From: Clostridia bacterium
GTDB taxonomy: Bacteria; Bacillota; Clostridia; Oscillospirales; CAG-272
Reading direction: 5' to 3'
Assembly: GCA_900769475.1 (NCBI GenBank)
Contig: CAAGGQ010000037.1
Span: forward strand, 1-10,722
Length of the DNA: 10,722 nt
In this document: positions 1-6,765 of the stretch, one piece after another
How the letters are laid out: every line of letters starts with the position of its first letter
Numbering within the stretch: the stretch's first letter is position 1
The notes under the pieces: generated by a model
What the model was told of the DNA's origin: nothing
The model's input: the letters and a program-made list of their open reading frames with translations, nothing else
Database searches by the model: none
Program-made: the position numbers and the translations under genes

Positions 1-770
1 CAAAAGGCATCGTCGGATTTGAACACGAAGCTACGGTAGGTATAGGTGGTCTTGTTCTTGGGGTTCGTAAATTCGTACACGCAGGTGTACAAGCCGTTCT
101 CCTTGGTGAACTCGGCGGTAAGCTCGTTGGCCTCCAGCCAAAGGGCTCCGTACTCCTCCGGACTCAAAGACGCCATCTCGGGATAGCCCTCGAAGGTTTC
201 CTTGAGGACGAAGACCACCACGTCCCGGGAGCCGTAGCTGGCGGTGTAGGGATCGGTATCACTTTCGGAAAAATCGTCGGTCAGGGTGATCTCCATGCCG
301 CTGGCCGAAAAGGTCTCGGGCTCGGCGGGAAACAACAGATCGCCGGAAGCCACCAGGCCAATGATCACGCCCAGGATCACGGCAAGCACCGTGATTCCCC
401 ATCCGGCCGCCGTCCCCTTCTTCCGGTTCTGCAGGGTGATGGCGTCGGTGACCCCGTCAAAATAAAAGGGATTGCCCTTGCCTGGGTGGAAATGGTTTCT
501 TCCGCTCAGGGTGATGTCCTCGCTCCCTGCGGGCAGGGGGACGACCTCGTTGCAAATGCCGCGGCTGGCCTTATCGGCAATGGCAAAGAGCTTGACAGCC
601 TCCTCCTCGATGGAAAAGGTCTTTTCCTCTCCGTTCTTCAGCTCTCCCAGCTTGCGGCAGGGAACCCCGTTGATCACCAGCTCCCCTCTTTGGGCGTCCT
701 CCACGTACAACTTAACCTTGCCCAGGCAGGCAACAAAGGATTTGATTCGCGTTACCGTTAGATTTCTCAT
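1..770 (-). CDS. Single-pass membrane protein of unknown function, partial (C-terminus off the left edge)
   Basis: The frame is open from the ATG at 770-768 to the window edge: 256 complete codons with no stop seen. The start follows a strong AAGGAGG ribosome binding site 8-9 bases upstream. Residues 1-122 form a soluble N-terminal domain (begins MRNLTVTRIKSFVACLGKVK; includes VINGVPCRKLG, EEKTFSIEEE and ITLSGRNHFHPGKGNPF). NRKKG at about 115-119 precedes one hydrophobic helix at about 123-141. By the positive-inside rule the N-domain should be cytoplasmic and the rest outside. The outer part (MEITLTDDF, DVVVFVLKETF, LSPEEYGALWLEAN, YRSFVFKSDDAF) resembles small secreted alpha/beta domains of the PsbP/DcrB kind; that is an impression, not a search result. 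I recognise the general protein type from gut Clostridia but can name no function. It is transcribed divergently from the lipoprotein array. Confidence 0.85.
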   Translation of the reverse strand, partial: MRNLTVTRIKSFVACLGKVKLYVEDAQRGELVINGVPCRKLGELKNGEEKTFSIEEEAVKLFAIADKASRGICNEVVPLPAGSEDITLSGRNHFHPGKGNPFYFDGVTDAITLQNRKKGTAAGWGITVLAVILGVIIGLVASGDLLFPAEPETFSASGMEITLTDDFSESDTDPYTASYGSRDVVVFVLKETFEGYPEMASLSPEEYGALWLEANELTAEFTKENGLYTCVYEFTNPKNKTTYTYRSFVFKSDDAF

Positions 771-806
771 GCTTGCTTCCTCCTTCTTCGGATGATTTGC
801 AGTTCA

Positions 807-835
807 ATTATATCATATGATATTTATCTTGTCAA
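807..835 (-). promoter_or_regulatory. Perfect-consensus extended -10 promoter of the leftward membrane-protein gene
   Basis: On the minus strand TTGACA (835-830) is separated by exactly 17 bases from TATAAT (812-807). The TGA just before the -10 box makes it an extended -10 (TGn). Every consensus base is matched. The start codon lies about 37 bases downstream of the -10 box, behind a strong ribosome binding site. The sequence predicts strong sigma-A-type expression with no need for an activator. Confidence 0.9.
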
Positions 836-877
836 TAGAAACAGAAAAATAGCAGAAATTCATAAAAAAATGGGTAC

Positions 878-924
878 AAATCACATAAATCGGACTTGTT
901 TTCGGAGAAATGAGGTGCTATAAT
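878..924 (+). promoter_or_regulatory. Promoter of the first GLUG-EEP lipoprotein gene with upstream CACA element
   Basis: TATAAT at 919-924 is preceded by TGC (extended -10). A weak -35, TTGTTT at 896-901, lies 17 bases upstream. Directly upstream, AAATCACATAAA (878-889) occupies the same position relative to the promoter as AAATTCACAAAA in the next two paralog promoters. It does not overlap the divergent minus-strand promoter at 807-835. Confidence 0.75.
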
Positions 925-994
925 GAACACACGAAGCCGCTTTGGACAAATTTGCCCGAAGTAATCCACCTCTGATCAAGAAAGGATGACGCTG

Positions 995-3190
995 ATGAAA
1001 AAGAAACTTCTTTCCTATCTTTTGCTTACGGCAATGCTGATCTCGGTGTTTGCTGCCTGCACCAACACCAATCCCCCGGCCGTTACCGGAACCGGTACCG
1101 GATCGGGATTTGGCACCACCCCCGAGGCAACCACCTACGATCCCAACCATAGCTGTACCACCGAGCCTACCCCCACGCCGGAAACGACTACCGCTCCTCC
1201 CGAGCCCACCTCCACGCCGGAGACGACTACCGCTCCTCCCGAGCCCACCTCCACGCCGGAAACAACCACCGCTCCTCCCGAGCCCACGCCCGATCCCAAT
1301 CAGGCCTCGGTCTACTCCGGCAAGCCCGACACCTCCTGGTACACCGGCGACAAGACCGAATACACCCTGACCACGGCCGACCAGCTGGTAGGATTCCATT
1401 CGCTCCGAAGCGCGACCTGCACCTTTGAGGGCGTTACCATCAAGCTGGACTGCGACGTGATCCTCAACGAGGGAACGCTGGAAGAGATCATCGCAAGAGG
1501 CGGCAAAAACCACGCATGGAAGCAGCTGAACTCGGCGCACGAGTTCAGGGGGACCTTTGACGGTCAGGGACACACCATCAGCGGCCTTTATATGAAGCTT
1601 AGTTCCTCTGCCGTGCGCGGCATGTTCGGCGGCATTGGCGGCAACGCCGTGATCAAAAACTTTATCCTCATCAATTCCTATTACGGCGGTCCTACCAAGG
1701 ATAAGAAGGTGACCTTTGGTGCCATCGCTGCCAAAGTCCTTGCAGACGCGAACGTCACCATCTCCAACGTATCCGTAACGGCAATCATGGAAGAGGGCAC
1801 CGCCAAATTCTCCCGTATGGGCGGTATCATCGGCGCCATTGACGCCGCCGCAACCGCTACCCTGGAGAATTGCGAATTCAACGGAAGCATCTCGATCACC
1901 GGTGACTACGCCGGCGGTATGATCGGCTTCGTCAGCAATGTTGAGGCCGTGGTCCATCTGAAGAACTGCAAAAATACGGCCTCCATTACCGCAAATAACG
2001 GAGCCGGCGGCATGATCGGTTCCTGTACCGCCAAAGAGTTGAATATGACCGACTGTACCAACAGCGGTACGATTACCGCCGCCACCAATGGCGGAGACCT
2101 GGTCGGTGAGAACGCCGTTGTGATAAACGATCCCACCAACGGCGCGCGTCCCACCACCCCCGACGGCAAGACCGCCCTGCGCGTGCTGAGCTTTAACATT
2201 CAGAGTGCTCTGACCTATGAAAACGACGTTCTGACCGCTGCGGCACGCAACCGCATCGAGGCCGTCAGCCAGGAGATCCTGTTCTATGCTCCCGATCTCA
2301 TCGGCTTCCAGGAGGACACTCCCGCATGGCATAACAACCTGGTCCTCAGCGACTACGAGCGCATTATTGACCCCACCATCGCCTCCACCACCGAGCTGTG
2401 CGGCATCTACTACAAAAAAGGCATGAAGCTTCTGGACAGCGGAACCATCTGGATTACCAGAGACGGCACGCACACCAGCGTTGCCCTGACGGTGGCCGAC
2501 CTGACTACCGAGGGAAGCATCTATAAGCTTTCCGACGCCGATCTTGCCGAGCTTGGCATCACCAAGGATTCCCCCGATTCCACGCTGACCACAAAACGCA
2601 AGTACGATGAAAGCACCAGCTACTCTCTCGTGGGTCCCCGCAAGATGTCCTGGGGCGTATTTGAGATCGACGGGCAAATCGTGATCTTCATCAACACCCA
2701 CCTGCAGCACAGAAGCCCCGGCTCTGTGTACAGTACCCAAGCGATCCAAAACATTCGCAGCATGGAACGCCTCAAGTCCTTCGCGATCCTGCAGCAAAAG
2801 CTTGCCGAGCTGAAGAGCACCTACGCCGGCGCCGTTGATTTCATTACCGGTGACTTCAACGACCTGGAATACACCGCCATCTTCAACTTTGCCACCAAGG
2901 ATTACGGCTATTCCAGCGCACACCTGGTCGCCGCCGAGAGATACGGCGTGAACGGCTCCTGGAACAACGCCTTCGATCTGAGCAAGCAGGGTGACAATTA
3001 CCCCAGCTCCAGAGAAGGAAGCTCGAGTGATTATCTGGATTACTGCTTCGTTTCCGACGGAATCGACGTTCTGAAATTCCGTGTAGGCGCAGGCAAAGCC
3101 GAAATCACCGCCGTAGATGGCTCCAAAAAGACCATCTACACCTCCGACCACCTTCCCATCATCACAGACCTTTGCTTCAAGACCAAATAA
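995..3190 (+). CDS. Secreted lipoprotein: GLUG-repeat module plus EEP-family hydrolase domain (paralog 1, short form)
   Basis: 731 residues. I chose the ATG at 995, not the one at 986, because the AAAGGA ribosome binding site (981-986) overlaps the upstream ATG but lies 8 bases from 995. The signal peptide ends in a lipobox (FAAC, Cys22), so the mature protein should be lipid-anchored outside the membrane. Next come a Thr/Pro-rich linker (about 25-103) with three TPETTTAPPEPTS units, a GLUG-type module (about 104-365; TFDGQGHTISGLY near 186-198, then three GG(M/I)IG...NC repeats), and an EEP (DNase I/phosphodiesterase) domain from about 393. EEP motifs are all present: SFN (N401), QE (E440), NTH (H569), GDFND (D620, N622), YLDYCFVS and SDH (D718, H719). 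These residues bind metal and catalyse phosphoester cleavage in the family, so activity is expected. The substrate is unknown. Unlike paralogs 2 and 3 it stops right after the EEP domain (CFKTK). Confidence 0.93.
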   Translation: MKKKLLSYLLLTAMLISVFAACTNTNPPAVTGTGTGSGFGTTPEATTYDPNHSCTTEPTPTPETTTAPPEPTSTPETTTAPPEPTSTPETTTAPPEPTPDPNQASVYSGKPDTSWYTGDKTEYTLTTADQLVGFHSLRSATCTFEGVTIKLDCDVILNEGTLEEIIARGGKNHAWKQLNSAHEFRGTFDGQGHTISGLYMKLSSSAVRGMFGGIGGNAVIKNFILINSYYGGPTKDKKVTFGAIAAKVLADANVTISNVSVTAIMEEGTAKFSRMGGIIGAIDAAATATLENCEFNGSISITGDYAGGMIGFVSNVEAVVHLKNCKNTASITANNGAGGMIGSCTAKELNMTDCTNSGTITAATNGGDLVGENAVVINDPTNGARPTTPDGKTALRVLSFNIQSALTYENDVLTAAARNRIEAVSQEILFYAPDLIGFQEDTPAWHNNLVLSDYERIIDPTIASTTELCGIYYKKGMKLLDSGTIWITRDGTHTSVALTVADLTTEGSIYKLSDADLAELGITKDSPDSTLTTKRKYDESTSYSLVGPRKMSWGVFEIDGQIVIFINTHLQHRSPGSVYSTQAIQNIRSMERLKSFAILQQKLAELKSTYAGAVDFITGDFNDLEYTAIFNFATKDYGYSSAHLVAAERYGVNGSWNNAFDLSKQGDNYPSSREGSSSDYLDYCFVSDGIDVLKFRVGAGKAEITAVDGSKKTIYTSDHLPIITDLCFKTK
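1175..1288 (+). repeat. Three in-frame 39-bp tandem repeats encoding a Thr/Pro linker
   Basis: Units start at 1175, 1214 and 1253, each beginning ACGCCGGA and encoding TPETTTAPPEPTS; the third is cut short at the EPTP transition. Near-identity at the DNA level, including synonymous positions, suggests recent slippage or recombination. A 39-bp unit keeps the frame, so copy number could change linker length without breaking the gene. The linker separates the lipid anchor from the GLUG module, a usual place for a cell-wall-spanning spacer. Confidence 0.9.
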
Positions 3191-3223
3191 GAGAAATAAG
3201 CTTAAAAAACTGCAATTCTCACG

Positions 3224-3254
3224 GGACGCGGCGTTATCGCCGCGTCCTTTTCTT
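3224..3254 (+). terminator. Rho-independent terminator after paralog 1
   Basis: A perfect 10-bp GC-rich stem (GGACGCGGCG, 3224-3233; CGCCGCGTCC, 3238-3247) closes a TTAT loop and is followed at once by TTTTCTT. It begins 33 bases after the stop codon of paralog 1, and ends that transcript before the second gene. Confidence 0.93.
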
Positions 3255-3343
3255 GACTGTTATGCTGAAAAAAACGGATCCCTCAACATGGACTTTTGAA
3301 ACAGAAAGGGAATGATCCATGAGAAAAAATCCCGGCTTACTCC

Positions 3344-3376
3344 CGGCAGGCGTTGCTTCGGCTACGCCTGCCGTTT
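3344..3376 (+). terminator. Second terminator-like hairpin with a cUUCGg tetraloop
   Basis: A 10-bp perfect stem (CGGCAGGCGT, 3344-3353; ACGCCTGCCG, 3364-3373) is capped, after one T/T mismatch, by GC-TTCG-GC, the very stable C(UUCG)G tetraloop. The T-run that follows is short (GTTTATAT), so termination may be weak. It may be a back-up terminator or protect an RNA 3' end. Confidence 0.55.
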
Positions 3377-3428
3377 ATATTTGTACATAAGTTTTTCTTT
3401 TTTAACACATTCCCGCAAACCGAAAAAT

Positions 3429-3446
3429 TTCACAAAAAAATTCACA
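3429..3446 (+). promoter_or_regulatory. Candidate operator: two TTCACA direct repeats
   Basis: TTCACA occurs at 3429-3434 and 3441-3446, in an A-rich stretch ending about 10 bases before the -35 region of paralog 2. Direct TT(A/T/C)ACA hexamers spaced about one helical turn apart are the known form of PhoP (phosphate-starvation) sites in Bacillus. Here the period is 12 bp rather than 11, and the local AT-richness makes chance a real alternative. The right half belongs to AAAAATTCACAAAA (3436-3449), which is repeated before paralog 3. Confidence 0.3.
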
Positions 3447-3455
3447 AAATAGCCA

Positions 3456-3484
3456 TGTTTTCCATCGACCACCTGTGTTATAAT
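3456..3484 (+). promoter_or_regulatory. Promoter of the second GLUG-EEP lipoprotein gene
   Basis: TATAAT at 3479-3484 is preceded by TGT (extended -10). A poor -35 (TGTTTT, 3456-3461) lies 17 bases upstream. The strong extended -10 with a weak -35 resembles the paralog 1 promoter and fits a promoter that may need upstream activation. Confidence 0.75.
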
Positions 3485-3530
3485 TTTTTTGTAAAAAATA
3501 AATTTACAAGGAACGAAAGGAAACCCCACC

Positions 3531-6500
3531 ATGAAAAAGAGAATTCTTCCCCTTTTGCTCATTGCGGCCATGCTTCTTCCTCTCTTGGCCTCCTGCGGCG
3601 GCTCCGGTGCCACCTCGGGAACCACGGAGGGCGGAAACACATCCACCAATCCGCCCGTGATCACCACCACGGAGGAAGGCGGCAAGCCCATTGATCTCCC
3701 CTCCTATGACATCGACCCCAATGCCTCGGTCTACTCGGGCACCCCCGACACCTCCTGGTACACCGGAGACAAGACCGAATATATTCTCACCTCTGCCGAT
3801 CAGCTGGTGGGCTTCCATTCCCTGCGCTCCGAGACCTTTGATTACGAGGGCATCACCATAAAGCTGGACTGTGACGTGATCCTCAACCCCGGTACCGCAG
3901 AAGAGATCAAGGCCCGTGGCAGCGAAAATCACGCCTGGCGTCAGCTCAACTCCGCCTACCTCTTTAAGGGAACCTTTGACGGTCAGGGCCACGTGATCAG
4001 CGGTTTGTATCTGCAGCTGGGAGGCTCGGCAGTACGCGGCATGTTCGGCGGCGTGGGCGGCAACGCTGTGATCAAAAACTTTACGCTGGTCAATTCCTAC
4101 TACGGCGGTCCCAGCGGCGTGAGCAAAAACACTCTGGGCTGCATCGTTGCCAAGGTTGCCGGGGAGGGCGCCAACGTGACCCTCTCCAATATCGACGTGC
4201 AAGCCCTGATGGAGGAAGGCACCCAGCTCTTCTCTCGCATCGGCGGCATGGTAGGACAGGTGATCGAGGGAGTAACCCTCACCCTGGATAACTGCCAGTT
4301 CGACGGCTCGATCTCCATCAGCGGCAGCTACGCCGGCGGTATGATCGGCTACGTGGCCGATACGGCTTCCAAGGTCATTCTTAAGGATTGCGTCAACCGC
4401 GGCGCCGTCCAGGCCGACACCTACGCCGGCGGTATGATCGGTTACGCAGGTGCCAAGGATCTGGATATTTCCATGGAAAACTGCATCAACTACGGTCAGA
4501 TCACCGCCAACACCTACGCGGGCGGTATGACCGGTGTGCTGGTGGCCGCCACAGCTAAGCAGACCGACTGCAAGAACAAGGGCACCATCAACGCCACGCA
4601 CGACGGCAACGACCTCAACGGACGGACCTCTGTGATGATAGATCCTGCCAACGGTGCCCGTCCCACGGCTCCCGAGGGAACCACTGCCCTGCGTGTAATG
4701 AGCTTTAACGTGCAAGCAACCCTTCCCGCCACTAGCGGTCTTCTCAAACCCGAAGCCTTGAACCGCATTGAGGCAGTAAAGCAGGAGATTCTCTTCTACG
4801 AGCCCGATATGCTGGGTCTGCAGGAGGATAGTTTGAACTGGGGGAACTTCCTCAAGCTGGAGGATTACAACGTGATCCTGGATCCCACCATCTCTTCCGA
4901 GCGCTGTGCCATTTACTACAAGAAGGGACTCAAGCTTCTGTCCTCCGGCTACTTCTGGCTCACCGCCACCGGAGAAAACAGCGGCACGGGTCTGACCTTT
5001 GAGGAGCTCTCCACCCCCGGAAGCAAGTACTACATGACTCCCGAGGAACTGGAAATCCTGGATTTCCACAGCACCGCCGACCTGATGGCGAAAAAGGACA
5101 CCTACGTGGATCAAAAGACCGGGGAGCGGGTAAAATACAGCGGCACCTACACCGTAATGACCAAGCGTCGCGCCTCCTACGGTGTGTTTGACATCAACGG
5201 TCAGACCGTGATCTACCTCAACACCCATCTCACTCACCGCAGTCCCAATGCCGAATACAGCAACGACGCCTTCCAGAAGGCGCGCAGCATGGAGCGTCTG
5301 AAGGAATTCGACCTCATTCACGCACAGATCGACGAGCTGAAAAAGACCTATCCCGATGCCCTGGTATTCATGACGGGTGACTGGAACGATCTTCCCTACA
5401 CTCCCATCTATGAGAGCATCGTTACCGACTACGGTTACGTTTGCGCCAACTTCAACACTCTGGAAAAATACGGCATCAACGGCTCCTGGAACAACGCGTT
5501 CAACTTGGATAAACAGGGTGACAACTATCCCGACAAGGCCGAGGGCTCCTCGGGCTCCTACCTGGACTACTGCTTTATGGACAGGGAGATCCAATCTCTG
5601 AAATTCCGTGTTGGCGCGGGCAAGGCAACCATTACGGCAACCGACGGCTCTACCAAGACCCTCTATACCTCGGATCACCTTCCCATCATCACCGACATCT
5701 GCTTCAAAACCCCCAAAACCGGCTCTCCCATCGATCCCAACTACAAGGATCCCAACACCTCCACTGAGACCGATCCCACCGTGTACTCGGGGGTTCCCGA
5801 CATCTCCTGGTACACCGGCGACAAGACCGAATATATTCTGACCTCGGCCGACCAGCTCATGGGCTTCCAGTACCTGCGTGCTCAGCAAGCCTCCTTTGAG
5901 GGCGTGACCATCAAGCTGGGCTGTGATATGACCATCAACCAGGGCACCGCCGAGGAGATCCTGGCCCGGGGCACGCAGAATTACGCCTGGTCTCAGCTCA
6001 ATTCGGCCTACTTCTTCAAGGGCACATTTGACGGCCAGGGACACACCATTTCCGGCATTTACATGCAACTGACCACCGCCGCCGTACGCGGCATGTTTGG
6101 CGGCGTCAGCGGCAACGCCGTGATCAAGAATTTCAAGCTGGTCAACAGCTACTTTGGCGGCCCCAGCGCCGACAAGACCGTGCTCGGCTCCCTGGTTGCC
6201 AAGGTCTCCGCGAGCGCCAACGTAACCATCTCCAACGTGACCGTGGAAAGCCTGATGAAGGAAGGCGACGGCACCCTCAATACCATTGGCGGTTTGGTGG
6301 GCAACGTGGAGACAGGCTCTACCCTGACTCTGGAGAACTGTGAATACAATGGCTCCATCCAATTTTCCACCAAGGGCTCCAAGATCGGAGGTCTGGTGGG
6401 CGGAGCACAGTCGGGTGCCACGGTAACCATGAACGGTTGCACCTTCTCGGGTAGCATCCAGGCCGTTGCGGAAGCCGGAGAATACCTGGGCTACGAGGCC

Positions 6501-6554
6501 GGCGGCTCCACCGTTCAGATCACCAACTGCACCTCCACCGGAAAGCTCTCCTAA
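3531..6554 (+). CDS. Secreted lipoprotein: GLUG module, EEP-family hydrolase, second GLUG module (paralog 2)
   Basis: 1007 residues, starting at the ATG 8 bases after GAAAGGAA. The signal peptide ends in LASC (lipobox, Cys22). The linker is short (about 23-64). The first GLUG-type module (about 65-365) has the SWYTGDKTEY entry motif, TFDGQGHVISGLY, and four GGM(V/I/T)G...C repeats, one more than its paralogs. The EEP domain (about 385-725) keeps every core motif: SFN (N393), QE (E432), NTH (H566), GDWND (D617, N619), YLDYCF and SDH (D715, H716). A linker, PKTGSPIDPNYK, leads to a second GLUG module (about 750-1007) with three repeats (GGLVGNVETG, GGLVGGAQSG, EYLGYEAGG). The N- and C-terminal modules are clear internal duplicates. 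The expected role is extracellular phosphodiester cleavage, with GLUG modules as scaffold or binding parts; the latter is inferred. Confidence 0.94.
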   Translation: MKKRILPLLLIAAMLLPLLASCGGSGATSGTTEGGNTSTNPPVITTTEEGGKPIDLPSYDIDPNASVYSGTPDTSWYTGDKTEYILTSADQLVGFHSLRSETFDYEGITIKLDCDVILNPGTAEEIKARGSENHAWRQLNSAYLFKGTFDGQGHVISGLYLQLGGSAVRGMFGGVGGNAVIKNFTLVNSYYGGPSGVSKNTLGCIVAKVAGEGANVTLSNIDVQALMEEGTQLFSRIGGMVGQVIEGVTLTLDNCQFDGSISISGSYAGGMIGYVADTASKVILKDCVNRGAVQADTYAGGMIGYAGAKDLDISMENCINYGQITANTYAGGMTGVLVAATAKQTDCKNKGTINATHDGNDLNGRTSVMIDPANGARPTAPEGTTALRVMSFNVQATLPATSGLLKPEALNRIEAVKQEILFYEPDMLGLQEDSLNWGNFLKLEDYNVILDPTISSERCAIYYKKGLKLLSSGYFWLTATGENSGTGLTFEELSTPGSKYYMTPEELEILDFHSTADLMAKKDTYVDQKTGERVKYSGTYTVMTKRRASYGVFDINGQTVIYLNTHLTHRSPNAEYSNDAFQKARSMERLKEFDLIHAQIDELKKTYPDALVFMTGDWNDLPYTPIYESIVTDYGYVCANFNTLEKYGINGSWNNAFNLDKQGDNYPDKAEGSSGSYLDYCFMDREIQSLKFRVGAGKATITATDGSTKTLYTSDHLPIITDICFKTPKTGSPIDPNYKDPNTSTETDPTVYSGVPDISWYTGDKTEYILTSADQLMGFQYLRAQQASFEGVTIKLGCDMTINQGTAEEILARGTQNYAWSQLNSAYFFKGTFDGQGHTISGIYMQLTTAAVRGMFGGVSGNAVIKNFKLVNSYFGGPSADKTVLGSLVAKVSASANVTISNVTVESLMKEGDGTLNTIGGLVGNVETGSTLTLENCEYNGSIQFSTKGSKIGGLVGGAQSGATVTMNGCTFSGSIQAVAEAGEYLGYEAGGSTVQITNCTSTGKLS

Positions 6555-6570
6555 GCTTCATGACATTTTC

Positions 6571-6606
6571 AGGACCGTCCCTCTTTGGTGACGGTCCTGT
6601 GTTCTT
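6571..6606 (+). terminator. Probable terminator after paralog 2
   Basis: A perfect 9-bp stem (AGGACCGTC, 6571-6579; GACGGTCCT, 6590-6598) closes a 10-base loop 16 bases after the stop codon. The downstream tract (GTGTTCTT) is only moderately T-rich, so read-through toward paralog 3 is possible. Confidence 0.75.
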
Positions 6607-6667
6607 GAAGATAATGTAGAAATTCGCTACGTTTTTTCCTCTCGGTTAATATTTTATTATTTTTTAG

Positions 6668-6715
6668 AAAAATTCACAAAAAATTCTTGCAATTCTATAA
6701 ATTCTGTAGTAAAAT
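6668..6715 (+). promoter_or_regulatory. Promoter of the third GLUG-EEP lipoprotein gene with shared upstream element
   Basis: TTGCAA (6687-6692), 17 bases, TAAAAT (6710-6715). This -35 is better and the -10 poorer than in paralogs 1 and 2, and there is no TGn. Immediately upstream lies AAAAATTCACAAAA (6668-6681), identical to 3436-3449 before paralog 2 and at nearly the same distance from the -10 box (42 versus 43 bases). It could be an UP-type A-tract element or an operator. Confidence 0.7.
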
Positions 6716-6765
6716 AGATACATCTTTCACCCTATGCGGGAAATTTAAGGAAAGGAACCAATTTT

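Larger units (their letters stand above)
3191..3530. other. Intergenic region between paralogs 1 and 2
   Basis: A 340-base gap. It contains a strong terminator (3224-3254), a second terminator-like hairpin (3344-3376), an A-rich stretch with two TTCACA hexamers (3429-3446), an extended -10 promoter (3456-3484) and the GAAAGGAA ribosome binding site (3515-3522) of the next gene. From 3255 to 3343 I see nothing convincing. No remnant of a lost C-terminal GLUG module can be read after the paralog 1 stop. Confidence 0.7.

Noticed and set aside
472..795. Plus-strand open frames in 472-795.
   Set aside because: They lie opposite the minus-strand membrane-protein gene, which has a perfect promoter, a strong ribosome binding site and a clear transmembrane segment. 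The plus frames have no such support.
986..994. Upstream ATG at 986 as start of paralog 1.
   Set aside because: It overlaps the AAAGGA ribosome binding site and would put MTL ahead of the basic MKKK signal-peptide start. The ATG at 995 has proper spacing and matches the paralogs.
1175..1288. Regular 39-bp repeats considered as a CRISPR array.
   Set aside because: The units are directly adjacent with no unique spacers, and encode an in-frame Thr/Pro linker.
3191..3530. Riboswitch or attenuator in the 5' leader of paralog 2.
   Set aside because: Both hairpins lie upstream of the promoter at 3456-3484, so they are outside the paralog 2 transcript. The leader after the -10 box is only about 45 bases and shows no structure.
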